NCBI GenBank assembly: GCA_003116975.1
Contig: BGKB01000122.1
Span: 124,001-188,000, forward strand
Length of the DNA: 64,000 nt
Reading direction: 5' to 3'
From: Aurantiochytrium sp. KH105
Taxonomy: Eukaryota > Sar > Bigyra > Thraustochytrida > Thraustochytriidae
The first letter of the stretch is position 1. Every line of letters starts with the position of its first letter. The notes beneath the pieces are model-generated. The model was not told the DNA's origin. It searched no databases and saw only the letters and a list, made by a program, of their open reading frames with translations. The position numbers were made by a program, and so were the translations under genes. This document shows positions 28,312 to 38,344 of the stretch, in pieces.

Positions 28312-29349
28312 TCAATAGCCATGTGCCGTATCGACGGGCGTCTCGAGCGGCTCGCCCGCGCGAAAACGAACAAGGTTCTTGCGAAAGGTCTCCCATCCAA
28401 GCTGAAAGAAATCCTCCGTAAGGTCGGCATTGTGTGCAGTCATAAACAAACGGTCATCAGGGACCTCCCAAAGTTCGCTCGATTCGGGGAGCGGTTCCTG
28501 TTCGTAGACATCAAGGGCAGCGTACAAACGTTCGCTGCGGAGCTGCTTGACCAATGCTGCCTCGTCCACGGCGCTGCCACGACCGCACGAGATGAAGACG
28601 GACCCATCCGGCATGGCCTCGAAAAAGGCCTCATCACAAAACTTGATTGTCGCGGGCGTCCCCGGCAGCGTCGAGACCACAAAGTCGGCGTTACGTGCCA
28701 GCTCGAACTTGTCCGTGTAGACCTTGTCGGCAAGCGCAGAGTCGCTCTTGTCCGGATTCCGACGAAGAGCGACCACCTTCATGCCAAAGCTTTCCTTGGC
28801 AATGCGTGCGGCGCTCTTGGCAATGTGTCCAAAACCGACGAATCCGATTGTCTTTCCTCGCAGGACTGGCATGGTGAAGCGATCGTAGCGCTTGTCCCGC
28901 TTGTTCTGCTGACACCGCGTGACTTGCTTGTTAAAGTGCAAGCAGGAAAACATAATGTACTCGGCGAGCGCCGAAGAGAAAGCCCCGCGCCCGTTGCTGA
29001 CGGCAATGTCTGGCCGGGACGTCGTCAGCGTGCCCTTGAGCAGATCGGCCATGTGATCCACGCCAACATTGTAGCTGTGGATCCACTTGACATTGGCGAG
29101 AGCGGCCCCGGGCTCGAGCAACTTGCCAAGGCCCTCGGTCGGCATGCGCGGCGTCAGCAGGATCGCGCCAATCTGCGCCAACTCCTCCTCGTCGTATTTG
29201 TCCACGAGGTCTTCTGGTCCTTCTCCAATGACAAAGTCCACGTTCTCGTCCGCGACGACATCGATGCGTTTCATCACCTCGCGACTCACCGCATAGCTCG
29301 GCCGCATGATGAGTGCGATCTTGGGAAAGTTCATGGCGTAGGCCGCCAT
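28312..29349 (-). CDS. D-isomer-specific 2-hydroxyacid dehydrogenase, copy 1
   Basis: 345 residues from the ATG at 29349; upstream in-frame sequence has no ATG. It is a full-length D-2-hydroxyacid dehydrogenase. The substrate lobe (ANVKWIHSYNVGVDHM, VSNGRGAFSSALAEY) surrounds a Rossmann lobe with GFGHIAKSAARIAKE and ends in the C-terminal helix. The catalytic trio is intact: Arg in SCGRGSAVDEAAL, Glu in DVYEQEPLPE, His in MTAHNADL. Arg residues after the second beta strand (ALRRNP) would suit NADP(H). Candidate substrates are glyoxylate, hydroxypyruvate or other 2-keto acids. The ending VDTAHGY is shared with the two other copies. It has no targeting extension and so is probably cytosolic. 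Copy 2 lies head-to-tail 844 bases upstream. Confidence 0.9.
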   Translation of the reverse strand: MAAYAMNFPKIALIMRPSYAVSREVMKRIDVVADENVDFVIGEGPEDLVDKYDEEELAQIGAILLTPRMPTEGLGKLLEPGAALANVKWIHSYNVGVDHMADLLKGTLTTSRPDIAVSNGRGAFSSALAEYIMFSCLHFNKQVTRCQQNKRDKRYDRFTMPVLRGKTIGFVGFGHIAKSAARIAKESFGMKVVALRRNPDKSDSALADKVYTDKFELARNADFVVSTLPGTPATIKFCDEAFFEAMPDGSVFISCGRGSAVDEAALVKQLRSERLYAALDVYEQEPLPESSELWEVPDDRLFMTAHNADLTEDFFQLGWETFRKNLVRFRAGEPLETPVDTAHGY

Positions 29350-30193
29350 GCTCGCCTCCTCGCCTCCTCGCCGCCTGCGCCTCGACCGCCTCGTCCTGCG
29401 CAAGGCAAGGCCGCGGTCGTCTCTCGCAATTCTGGTCTGCTCTGCTAGCAGTGCACAGCGCGTGAATGGCGAGGAGCTACCTCGGTGAGACGCGGCCACG
29501 CGCCGAAGGTTTCGCGCACACTCCCGCAGGCTGAACCGGCCGGCGGTAAGACAGTCCTCCGCCCCGAACCCCCACGCAGAGGCGCGTTTTGCACGCACTG
29601 GGACGTGCACGCACGCACGCACGCACACGCACGGTCGCTCGCTCGCTCGCTCGCACGCACGGTCGCAATGCGAGAGGACGGAGCGGCTGGCGGGCCGAGT
29701 GCCGAGAAGTTCGAGCGAACATCGTGCGGCTTGGAACAAGGCGATGACGTCCTGAGAAACCCATTTTGTGCCGAGCTTGCAGGAGAAGAGGATGAATGGT
29801 GGAAGACCTGCGCGAGAGGGGCGGGGAGCGAGGGGAGGATGTGTGGCGGTCAGGTCAGATTCGGCCTAGGCTTGGGCCCAAGGCTGATGCTACGACGGAA
29901 GTGTGGTATGAATGATGAGATTCGAAATGTTGGTCCAACGTTGAATTGGCTTTCTTGCAACGCTCAACGAACGAGCACGTCCAATGTCGACACGATGATG
30001 AAAAGAACCAGAGTAGGTGGGTGGAAAAAACATGCATGCAACTAACATACACCAATGGCCCAATATCGCCTCTCTCTCTCTCTCTCTCTCTCTCGCTCGC
30101 TCGCTCGCTCTCGCTCTGGATCTCTCGTGCTCGAACGCACAAGCTTTCCAGCAACCAGAACAAGAAAATTGCCATCACAAGCTCTTTTTACTG
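29350..30193. other. Intergenic between tandem dehydrogenase copies
   Basis: 844 bases with a CGCA/CGCT tetranucleotide array at about 29609-29660 and a TC/TCGC array at 30070-30116. It holds the copy 1 promoter. Open frames across it are low complexity. Confidence 0.6.
30070..30116. repeat. (TC)n and (TCGC)n microsatellite
   Basis: About twelve TC units followed by TCGC units, just past the stop codon of dehydrogenase copy 2. A comparable (TC)n array stands at 31520-31552, on the upstream side of the same gene. Confidence 0.9.
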
Positions 30194-31321
30194 TTAGTAC
30201 CCGTGGGCCTTGTCAACAGGCGTCTCGAGTGGCTCGCCCGCGCGAAAGCGATGAAGATTCTTTCGAAAGGTCTCCCACCCGAGCTGACAAAAATCCTCTG
30301 TAAGGTCTGCATTATGCGCAGTCATAAGTACACGATCATCAGGAACATCCCAGAGCTCGCTGGACTCGGAAAGCGGCTCTTGCTCGTAAACATCGAGTGC
30401 TGCGAAGATCCGCTCGGCGCGCAGCTGCTTGGCAAGAGCAGCTTCATCGACGACAACCCCACGACCGCATGAAATGAATACAGCGCCTTCTTGCATAGCG
30501 TCGAAAAAGGCCTCGTCGCAAAATCGAATCGTCGCAGGCGTTCCCGGCAATGAACAGACGATATAGTCAGACTTGCGAGCGAGCTCGAGCTTGTCGGTAT
30601 ACACGTTGTCGGCGAGAGCAGAGTCCTCTTTGTCTGGGTTTCGTCGAAAGGCAGCTACTCTCATGCCGAATCCGTCCTTTGCGATGCGCGCGGTACTTTT
30701 GGCAATATGCCCAAAGCCAACAAACCCAATGGTCTTGTCTTTAAGTACGGGCATGGTGAAGCGATCGTAACGTTTGTCACGCTTGTTCTGCTGGCAACGT
30801 GAAACTCTTTTGGTAAAGTGCAGGCAGGCAAGCATGGCGTACTCTGCAAGAGCTGATGAGAACGCGCCTCGACCATTGCTGACAGAAATATCGGCGCGTG
30901 TTGTAGACAGTGTGCCCGTGAGCAGACCCGTCATGTGATCCACGCCAACATTATAGCTATGGATCCACTTGACATTCGCGAGCGCGGCGCCAGGTTCGAG
31001 CAGGGCGTCGAGACCTTCGGTTGGTGCTACGGGCGCCAGTAGAATAGCGCCGATCTGGGCCAGCTCCTCCTTGTCGTGCTTGGCAACCAAGTCTTGAGCG
31101 CTTTCTTCCACGATGAACTCGATCTTCTCGTCGGCGACCACGTCCTTGCGTTTCATGACCTCTCGGCTCGCGACATTGTCTGCTCGAGCGAGGAGCGCAA
31201 TCTTCGGATGCTGCCCCCGCATGTGCGTCGTCATCTTTGCTCGCTGCCCTCTTGTGTGCGCTTTCACTCGTGCTCGGCCGTCTTCGCGAATGGTTATGAT
31301 TTGTCTGCTGCTGCAGCTCAT
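30194..31321 (-). CDS. D-isomer-specific 2-hydroxyacid dehydrogenase, copy 2
   Basis: 375 residues from the ATG at 31321, or 346 from the ATG at 31234, which aligns with the start of copy 1. The extra 29 residues are basic (MSCSSRQIITIRED ... HTRGQRAK) but contain acids, so targeting is uncertain. NAD(P) motif GFGHIAKSTARIAKD and catalytic Arg (SCGRGVVVDEAAL), Glu (DVYEQEPLSE) and His (MTAHNADL) are intact. It is closely similar to copies 1 and 3 over the whole length, with scattered changes such as GLLTGTL for DLLKGTL. Its codon choice looks less GC-biased than that of copy 1, which may mean lower expression. It forms a direct tandem pair with copy 1. Confidence 0.88.
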   Translation of the reverse strand: MSCSSRQIITIREDGRARVKAHTRGQRAKMTTHMRGQHPKIALLARADNVASREVMKRKDVVADEKIEFIVEESAQDLVAKHDKEELAQIGAILLAPVAPTEGLDALLEPGAALANVKWIHSYNVGVDHMTGLLTGTLSTTRADISVSNGRGAFSSALAEYAMLACLHFTKRVSRCQQNKRDKRYDRFTMPVLKDKTIGFVGFGHIAKSTARIAKDGFGMRVAAFRRNPDKEDSALADNVYTDKLELARKSDYIVCSLPGTPATIRFCDEAFFDAMQEGAVFISCGRGVVVDEAALAKQLRAERIFAALDVYEQEPLSESSELWDVPDDRVLMTAHNADLTEDFCQLGWETFRKNLHRFRAGEPLETPVDKAHGY

Positions 31322-31517
31322 CAGCTGCTCATCAGCTCATCTTATCATGATGAGTAGGTATAAGTTCTCATGATATCTGCGGAACGCATTTTCGCAAGGT
31401 GTGAAAGGTCGACTGGTTCTCGTGATTTGATGCATAAAATGTCTTATCTTGCAGTTTTACTATACTCACAGTAAATTGAAGCGAGCAAAAGGTTGTCGTC
31501 TCGCGCACGCACGCGCG

Positions 31518-31554
<37 letters not shown>

Positions 31555-31674
31555 TCCCTCTCGCTCTGTTTTTCCTTTTGTTTTTTGTTTTTCTTTTTGC
31601 GCCTCAACATGCAGCATTAGCATTGGCATCGCAGAAGTCAACTGTCAATGTAACTCAACTCAACTCAATTCAAC
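31322..31674. other. Intergenic, dehydrogenase copy 2 promoter side
   Basis: 353 AT-richer bases with a (TC)n array at 31520-31552, T-rich tracts, and CAACT pentamer units at about 31649-31678 that run up to the WAPL stop codon. No gene. Confidence 0.6.
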
Positions 31675-33801
31675 TCAACCCATGACATCATCGAGCGAAA
31701 AGAGAGGCTTGGCGTCCTTACCTCCATTGCCGTCTTCTTTGCTCGTCTTGACACCATTTTTAGATGAAGTAGTTCGCGTCGAAGAAACAGTCGCGCGTGA
31801 TTTGACGAAACGTTTCGTCGTGTTGGTTTGCGTGGGCGCACTTTGTCCCCGCGTAGGCTTTGGAGCAGATTTTGCTGACTTGGCCCGAGAACGTTGTGCC
31901 TGTGACGAATCCTCCACAATGACAACCTTGCGACGCTGTTTTTTCTTATCATTGGCACTGTCGTCAAAGACGACACCCCCTGGGCGCTTGACCTTTGGCT
32001 TTTCCGTTTTGCCAGCTTTCTCGGAGCCGCCGCCATCTTCTTCTTTAATGACATCGGCGCCTGAACGAGAGACCAGAACGGGCGCAGCGCCCGCGGCCGC
32101 CGTTGAAGATGCCGCAGACTCGGCGAGTTCGGCGCCGCGTAACTCGGCCATGATCTCCTGCGTCTTGGTCTTTGCCTCTTCAGAAAGCACGCGTGCGTCC
32201 CGCTGAAAAGTGATAAAGGCCTCAAGGACCTGCATGACAATGGCCAAAGAGTTGCCGGGCAGCAACATCTTGGTCCCACGCTGGTTGGCTTTGTTTTCCC
32301 TCATCAGACAACCGAGCAAAAGGCAGGCGTATGAGCACGTAATAAGGTCTTCAGCAGTCCAACCAAATTCGATGCGCGCCTCAGCGCCCGCGCCGCGGCG
32401 TAGCTTTGCCAGTGCCTCGCTGGGGAGAAAGGAAACAAAAAAATTGACAAAGGCGCTGCAATGGTCACTCAGCCATACCCGGTTCTGTGAATTGGTCTCG
32501 ACACAATTTGTCAGCAGGCCCAGCAGCGTGAGCCGAGAGTCGAAGAGAAACTGCGAACGTGCATCCGGCTCCGTCTCCTCCACATCGATATCCATACCTA
32601 AAAGTAAATCGTCAGCGTCAGATCCTTTGGACTTTTTCTTGTTGTTTCCGAAAGCACCGAGTGCTGTCAACTGCTTGAACATATCCACCGCAAGCTGCAA
32701 TCCCTTATCGTTCATGGCCTCACAGCCGGCTGCATTCTCATGCGTCAGATTCGTCGCCACGCGCAGCAGCGGAGACAGCGCTGCCTCTGCCCAAGGCGAC
32801 TTGGCGACATACGATGCAAGGATTCCTCGGCTCGCGCGCATGACGTGCTCCATAAAGACCTCATGGTCCTTGGCCTCAAAGGCGGCCGCGAGAACCATCA
32901 CGGACGAATAAGCTTCAGCGATAGAGGCCCAGGCGCCAAGGCGCCAGGCGAGCAAGGGCGACGCAGAGGCCGCCACTGAACCGTCGGCCCGCATCACAGG
33001 TTCACTCGTGGCTTTGCGCAGCTCATCGAGGAGCGCTTCGCGCACGACACGAACGACCTTTTGGAAATATGTAGCTTGCGCTGCAACACGACCGGCCTTG
33101 CCTGCGCGCCGCGTCTGCAAGTAGAGTTTGTGGAGCTTGCATAGCTTGAGAAGAGCCAAGAGCGCAGCGTCTCGGATCCCGACGCCTCGCGGCCATTGGG
33201 ACTGAATGGAGGTTCCCTCTCCATTTCCCTCGCCCAGGCCTCGGAGCATGGCCTCATCGGTGATCAAGACTTCCCTCGTGGGCTTACGGGACTGCAACGC
33301 CCGTTTCTTTCGCTTGGCACTTGCTGCGGCGGCCTTGCCGGCCTTGCCATCTTGCTCGATATCGTCAAGTCCTTCGACACGACCCGCAGCTGCAGGTCCA
33401 GCGGCTGCCCGGGCAATTTCTAGAAGGCACTGCGGTGAGGGCACAAGAGGGTCGAGATCGATGTTCATTTCCTGAAGGCCGTCCCACTCGTCCTCGTGCG
33501 AGTACACCTTGGCCACGGCGAGGCAGGCCGCAACAGCTCCCTCATCGTAGCCAACCTGCTCTCTCGTCATGGTCAGCAGGCGCTCCACGCCGGCATTGAG
33601 TTTCGGCACGAGCTTCATCCCCTCGTAGTACAAGAACTCCTGCGCACGGTTCGCCTCGCCCAGGAAGCGCGCGAGCTCCCGTGCGCTCGCGGAGCGCACG
33701 TTCGCGCTTCTCGAGGCCAGGCCGTCCATGTGGTACCCGGCCTCTTCCCAGTGCGCCTCCGCGGGCGCGCCGGTCTCGGCGCGCCGGCCGCCGGCCGCCA
33801 T
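31675..33801 (-). CDS. WAPL: WAPL-like cohesin release factor
   Basis: 708 residues from the ATG at 33801. The middle (residues about 215-545) is an all-helical HEAT-like array with WAPL hallmarks: SPLLRVATNLTHENAAGCEAM and LTLLGLLTNCVETNSQNRVWL, the family's paired N-L-T and N-x-V-E motifs, then LITCSYACLLLGCLM. WAPL removes cohesin rings from chromosomes by opening the SMC3-kleisin gate with PDS5. The C-terminal 160 residues are basic, Ser/Thr/Lys-rich and disordered, ending KPLFSLDDVMG, which could be a docking peptide. In animals the docking motifs sit in the N-terminus instead. The gene is divergent from the SET-domain gene at 34195. The family call rests on the helical motifs and is probable rather than certain. 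Confidence 0.7.
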   Translation of the reverse strand: MAAGGRRAETGAPAEAHWEEAGYHMDGLASRSANVRSASARELARFLGEANRAQEFLYYEGMKLVPKLNAGVERLLTMTREQVGYDEGAVAACLAVAKVYSHEDEWDGLQEMNIDLDPLVPSPQCLLEIARAAAGPAAAGRVEGLDDIEQDGKAGKAAAASAKRKKRALQSRKPTREVLITDEAMLRGLGEGNGEGTSIQSQWPRGVGIRDAALLALLKLCKLHKLYLQTRRAGKAGRVAAQATYFQKVVRVVREALLDELRKATSEPVMRADGSVAASASPLLAWRLGAWASIAEAYSSVMVLAAAFEAKDHEVFMEHVMRASRGILASYVAKSPWAEAALSPLLRVATNLTHENAAGCEAMNDKGLQLAVDMFKQLTALGAFGNNKKKSKGSDADDLLLGMDIDVEETEPDARSQFLFDSRLTLLGLLTNCVETNSQNRVWLSDHCSAFVNFFVSFLPSEALAKLRRGAGAEARIEFGWTAEDLITCSYACLLLGCLMRENKANQRGTKMLLPGNSLAIVMQVLEAFITFQRDARVLSEEAKTKTQEIMAELRGAELAESAASSTAAAGAAPVLVSRSGADVIKEEDGGGSEKAGKTEKPKVKRPGGVVFDDSANDKKKQRRKVVIVEDSSQAQRSRAKSAKSAPKPTRGQSAPTQTNTTKRFVKSRATVSSTRTTSSKNGVKTSKEDGNGGKDAKPLFSLDDVMG

Positions 33802-34194
33802 CGCGGCCCGCGCCTGCCCCCGCGCCGCGCCGCTCGTCGCGCCGCGCTGCTCCGCCGCGGGCTGCGCCGGGGTCGCGCCGCGGTGGTTATACCCTCCGGT
33901 TCGGGCTCTGCTCGCGGGTCCCTCGCCTCGCGTCTTTTTCCGCTCTCCCTCTCCTCTCCTTGTTCCCTCCTTCTCCTACTATGGCTATCGTTTTCTCGTT
34001 TTCTTGCGAGGCGCGACGAGAGCAAAGGGAGATCGCAGAGCCGCCCGCGACGGGAAAGCGACGCGCGCAGCGAGGCGCGCGGCGGAGACGGAGACGGAGA
34101 CGGAGAGGGAGAGCGGCGCGAGGCGGACGCGACGGGAAAGGCGTCTGTGGGCCTGCGCCGAAGGCAGCAGCGGCGGCGGCGGCGGCGCGACAGC
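33802..34194. promoter_or_regulatory. Divergent promoter spacer, WAPL / SET protein
   Basis: 393 bases between divergent ATGs; includes a GAGACG repeat near 34084-34115 and a GGC run at 34170-34190. No motif can be assigned with confidence. Confidence 0.5.
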
Positions 34195-35319
34195 ATGAGT
34201 GGCGTCCAGGGCCTCTCGCTGGAGCTCTTGTCGCAGCTGGCGTGCCCGAGCGTGCTCACGATCAAGGAGGTGGCCAAGGTCGGGGGCGGCCGTGGGCTCT
34301 TCGTGCAAATTCCGTTCAAGAAAGGCGCCCCCATCGGCCCGTTGCCGCCGCTCGGAGCGGCACCCGTCTCGCCAGACTTGCTGGCGCAGGCTGCACGGAG
34401 AGCGCCTCGGTGGACCCCGAGGCTGGCCGCAGATGTGGCTGGGGAGAGTGAGGAGAACAAGCCGCAGGTGTTCGCGCATCGCCCTCGGAAAGCTGGGGCC
34501 AACAGCAAAAACAAGAACAAAGGGAAAAAGCGACGCACCTTTCATGCTGATGCTCGCGCCGACGTGCGCGCCGAAGTTTGCCCCTCGTGCTTTGCAAAAG
34601 ACACGCGCCTGCAGTGTGTCTATTGCAATGGGACCAACTCGCAAGTCACTCATTTGGAACAAACGCTGCACAATGCGCTGAGAGTGTTGCATGATGAGAA
34701 TGCAAGGGCTGGCGTGCTCGGCGGAACGGAACCCAATCGGTTCCCAGTGATTGCACAGTCCATCTTGCTGCGCTGCATCGTAGAGGAGTGGGTCATGGAG
34801 ATTGGAAATTGCGCGACGTTGATGTATGCACTCATGCGTCCTGAGCTTGGCAAGGGAGCAGAGACGGCATGGGAGGCAGACTGGGAAAAGGCTCGCACAA
34901 CCTTGGAGGCTGTATGCGCGCGCGCTAGGATTCCGCTGGATCTCTCTCCTCTATGGAGTGCTGAGCCGGAAGACCACGACTTTGGCGGGGCCAAAGCACT
35001 TTACATGCAATGCATGTCCGTCTTGCATGTAAATTCGCTGCGCTCGCCCGAAACGTCGGCGCTGTATCCTACGCTTAGCTTTGCCAATCACTCTTGCGAC
35101 CCAAGTGTTGATCTTAGCTTTGACGGCGCCATGGCTTATCTCGTACCACGCAGAGACCTTGCCTCCGGAGATGAGCTCACCTTCCATTATGCGGGCTCGC
35201 GAGGTCTTAATCAGGATCAGCTGCAAAAGTTTCTTTCTTGGAACTATGGTTTCAAGTGTAAGGTTGACTGCGGCTGCAGCGTCAGAGATGATCCGGCGAA
35301 CGTTGGAGCCACACACTAG
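34195..35319 (+). CDS. SMYD-like SET-domain methyltransferase
   Basis: 374 residues from the ATG at 34195. The SET fold starts with GGGRGLFVQIPFKKGAPI (about residues 28-45). It resumes after an insertion with SFANHSCDPSVDL near residue 295 (the NHSCxP cofactor motif), then GDELTFHYAG, and closes with a Cys-rich post-SET (CKVDCGC). This split-SET layout is that of the SMYD family. The inserted Cys cluster CPSCFAKDTRLQCVYC (about 128-145) stands where MYND lies but shows only four Cys, fewer than the usual seven Cys and one His. The Lys-rich patch before it could aid nuclear or nucleic-acid contact. SMYD enzymes methylate lysines of histones and other proteins; this one's substrate is unknown. 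Confidence 0.8.
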   Translation: MSGVQGLSLELLSQLACPSVLTIKEVAKVGGGRGLFVQIPFKKGAPIGPLPPLGAAPVSPDLLAQAARRAPRWTPRLAADVAGESEENKPQVFAHRPRKAGANSKNKNKGKKRRTFHADARADVRAEVCPSCFAKDTRLQCVYCNGTNSQVTHLEQTLHNALRVLHDENARAGVLGGTEPNRFPVIAQSILLRCIVEEWVMEIGNCATLMYALMRPELGKGAETAWEADWEKARTTLEAVCARARIPLDLSPLWSAEPEDHDFGGAKALYMQCMSVLHVNSLRSPETSALYPTLSFANHSCDPSVDLSFDGAMAYLVPRRDLASGDELTFHYAGSRGLNQDQLQKFLSWNYGFKCKVDCGCSVRDDPANVGATH

Positions 35320-35818
35320 CGGGACGTAGCCATGCAAAGTACTTGCACAAGTGCTTTCAGGGGGGGGGGGCACTAGGGGAAGGTGGGAGTAAGGTTGGGT
35401 GTGGTGAGGCAGGGCAATTTTATTTTGTTGCCAAACATATAGTCACACAGACAGACACTTTGGACGAGTTATCAATAGCTTTCGGTTTCGTCAATTTCCA
35501 TTCAGTGTTTAGCTACGAATGCACGCGGCAAAGAACCCAAAGGTCTCTTCTGTGCGCACTTTCTGAAAAAGGCATGATTGCGAAACGGACACGATTCCGA
35601 AGAGTTTGGGTGACAAGAAATTGGAAAAAAGAAATGGATCAAAGACGGTGTGTCAGTCAGTCAGTCAGTCAGTCAGTCAGTCAGTCGATCAATACAAAAA
35701 TACAAGTGTATTTGGCTTTTTAGATAGATGGTATATCTGCACACAGAAGCTTTGCTGACGCCACGCGCGCGATGCAGAAACCGCTGGTACATGGCAAAAG
35801 GGGGAAAAGAGGATCTGA
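35320..35818. other. Convergent 3' spacer with (GTCA)n
   Basis: 499 bases between convergent stops. It holds a G-run near 35361-35370 and a (GTCA)n array at about 35656-35688. No gene visible. Confidence 0.6.
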
Positions 35819-38344
35819 CTACTTGAGGCGCCCCGTCTTACGCAGCACACTGCGCATAAGCTTGTTGGTTGGCGCAATCCGGCCCGCGGCAGCCTTGCGA
35901 CTCTTCGCGGCAGCCTGGCGATTCGCGATTTCAAGACTCTTTTCGAAGAGCGCTTCAGACACCTTGTTGGCGCGCAAATCGCGCTGAATCTCCCGCTGCT
36001 TTTCGATCGGAAGCTCCTCGTACGGAATTCCGCTCGCACGGGCAATTTCCTTGATGTTGCGAATGACCTTGAACGTGTAGCCTTGATCGACAAGGTACTG
36101 CTGACGCTTGTTGGAAAAGTACATTTCCGAGGTGTCCATGGAAATGAGAGTGTAAAAGAATGCGTTCCAGCCCACGTTGAAGTCCTCACCGGGCTTGGGC
36201 CGCAGAATACGGCCAAGACGCTGCGCCTCCTGACGACGCGAGCCAAAATGAGAGGACACTTGAATGATGACATTGGCCTGCGGCAAGTCAATACCCACGT
36301 CACCGACCTGTGAGATGACCAGGACATTGATTTCCTTCTCGCCTTCAAGCATGTTTTTGCCACCGCGAAAACGGCGCAGCAAGCGCTCTCGCTCCCACTG
36401 CGTCGTATCACCGTACAGATGATGGATGCGCAAGTACGTACTATAGCGCAAAATGGCAGGAATGTCGTCGGAGAAGACGAGCACCTTGTCCTTCTTTTCC
36501 ACGTGGTAGCGCAGCAGCATCTGGCAAATGGCGAACTTGTTGGGGTTCATGACGTACAATAGCTGCTTGCGTTTGGCGGGCGTATCGGGGCGGAGGTATT
36601 CTTCGAAGAACTCGGGTGTCATGGGGCACCACACCTCGGCGCACAGCACCTTGGCCAAGAAACCTTGCTCTGTAAGGGCCTGCCAGTTGGCCTCGTAGAG
36701 TTTGGGGCCAATAAGAAAGTTGAGATCGTCAATGAGACCGTCCTCGCGCACAAGCGTGGCGGTGAGTCCCAGCTTGCAGTGGGATTTGACGTGGCGCAGC
36801 GCCATGCGAAACATTTTCGCAGGAACAACGTGCACTTCATCCATGATGATGAGGCCCCACTCGGTATTTTTCACCTGCTGCATGACGCGCTCACCGTCCG
36901 CAGATCGCCCCTTGCTGTAGGACATCATATTGTACGTTGTCACGAGCACCGTGGCGCCGGACTCGTGCAAGTCGTCCTTGGAGAGACTGGTGAATCGGCG
37001 AATGTGCTCGTCCTTGAGGGTGGTGAACATTTTGATTGAGCGAATCCACTGTTCCACGCCGACTGAGTTGATACAAAATATGATGCAGCTCTTCTTGACT
37101 GTGCACGCCGCGGTGATGCCCGTTAGGGTCTTGCCGGCACCACAGGGCAGAACGATGATGCCCGAGCGCGCGCGACCGTTGCCAAACATTTTGGCGAGAC
37201 TCTTTTCCTGGTACGCGCGCACGCGAGTTGATGCGCGGAGATTGATGGGAAGGTCAGGATTGCGCGAGTCACGCTTAAAGTCGTACTCTTCCATGAGTGG
37301 ATAGTCGGCCATCATCGCGGCCTCCTTGACCTGTTCAATGTACTCGGGTCTGATTTCAAAGCTCAGAACCTTTCGCTGGGCGCTGGGTTCACTCTTGACA
37401 TCCTTCATGCCGGCCTCGGCTGCAGATCGTTTTTTGCCGCTACCGCCACCATCGTTCGCGGCCATGGCCGTTGCGTCATTGGCGCCGACGCCACCATCCT
37501 CCTCATCGTCGTCGGCAATGTCGTCAATGTTCTCAATTCGGCGCTCCAGCAACTTGTCGAGCTCTTCAAAATCTGTAGCCTGCGCGGCTCGATCCTCCTG
37601 GACGGCGGCAGACTCGAGAAGACGCACGTCGTTGGATTGGACAACGCTGTTGGCACTTTGACCCGGGCCGACGCCCTCGGCGTCTTGGCCCATTCTGCGG
37701 GCCTCGAGACGCCGCAGACGCGCATCGATGGACTGATCCTGGGCCTGTCGAATCGCTCGAATCTCTAGTAGTTTCTTGAGCACTTCCGGGTACGGACTCT
37801 CCACGTAAAGACGGTTGCGCTTGAGCACGAGCTTGGCCTTGCCATGAGACGCGGTACAGCGGCGGACGAAGGTGTCCACCTCGGGAGGAATTGGGACCTT
37901 GCTGAGGCGTTCGAGGGTCCTCAGGATGGTCTCCGTGTCGAGATTCACCGAGACGGCGGCATACAGTGAGTACGGGGTCAACTTGTAGTGGTGAATGAGC
38001 TCTGGGCGCGACTCGGGCTCGGCGATGGCCACGAGAAAGTCTGTGGCGAGGGCAAAATAAGGGCTCGACGCCTCGAGATAGATTTGGCCCGTGGGTGCGA
38101 CCCAGATGGGGCGCGATTCGTGACCCTCCTTGAGCTGCATGATTTTGCGAAAGTCGACGCCAGAGGCCAGCACGCTCGTGTTTTTGCGCGCGCGGTCGGC
38201 AATCTTTGCGGACGCCGACTTGTCCAGCTTGTCGTCATAGTCCTCTGTCACAAATTCCTCGCCCAAGTAGTTGTTCTCCTGCAGCGCCACGTTCTCCGCC
38301 TCCGCGAGGGCGGCCTGCAGCAGGTCGGCCTGCTTGGGCCCCAT
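35819..38344 (-). CDS. ERCC3: XPB/ERCC3 (Ssl2) DNA translocase of TFIIH
   Basis: 841 residues from the ATG at 38344, close to yeast Ssl2 length. XPB is the 3'-5' translocase of TFIIH, needed for promoter opening and nucleotide-excision repair. The N-terminal damage-recognition region (RPIWVAPTGQIYLEASSPYF) precedes helicase lobe 1. Visible motifs: Q-type YQEKSLAKMF, Walker A LPCGAGKTLTGI, DEVH box IIMDEVHVVP, LTATLVREDG carrying the RED motif, and lobe 2 with VLVFSDDI, VLVISQVGDVGIDLP and the final helicase motif QEAQRLGRILRPKPGE. All catalytic elements are present and no truncation is seen. An acidic disordered insert (DDDEEDGG) sits before lobe 1. It is divergent from the dioxygenase/reductase fusion. 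Confidence 0.97.
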   Translation of the reverse strand: MGPKQADLLQAALAEAENVALQENNYLGEEFVTEDYDDKLDKSASAKIADRARKNTSVLASGVDFRKIMQLKEGHESRPIWVAPTGQIYLEASSPYFALATDFLVAIAEPESRPELIHHYKLTPYSLYAAVSVNLDTETILRTLERLSKVPIPPEVDTFVRRCTASHGKAKLVLKRNRLYVESPYPEVLKKLLEIRAIRQAQDQSIDARLRRLEARRMGQDAEGVGPGQSANSVVQSNDVRLLESAAVQEDRAAQATDFEELDKLLERRIENIDDIADDDEEDGGVGANDATAMAANDGGGSGKKRSAAEAGMKDVKSEPSAQRKVLSFEIRPEYIEQVKEAAMMADYPLMEEYDFKRDSRNPDLPINLRASTRVRAYQEKSLAKMFGNGRARSGIIVLPCGAGKTLTGITAACTVKKSCIIFCINSVGVEQWIRSIKMFTTLKDEHIRRFTSLSKDDLHESGATVLVTTYNMMSYSKGRSADGERVMQQVKNTEWGLIIMDEVHVVPAKMFRMALRHVKSHCKLGLTATLVREDGLIDDLNFLIGPKLYEANWQALTEQGFLAKVLCAEVWCPMTPEFFEEYLRPDTPAKRKQLLYVMNPNKFAICQMLLRYHVEKKDKVLVFSDDIPAILRYSTYLRIHHLYGDTTQWERERLLRRFRGGKNMLEGEKEINVLVISQVGDVGIDLPQANVIIQVSSHFGSRRQEAQRLGRILRPKPGEDFNVGWNAFFYTLISMDTSEMYFSNKRQQYLVDQGYTFKVIRNIKEIARASGIPYEELPIEKQREIQRDLRANKVSEALFEKSLEIANRQAAAKSRKAAAGRIAPTNKLMRSVLRKTGRLK

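Noticed and set aside
29350-29739. Upstream extension of dehydrogenase copy 1
   Set aside because: It starts at a TTG, is Arg/Cys-rich repeat-derived sequence, and has no counterpart in copies 2 or 3.
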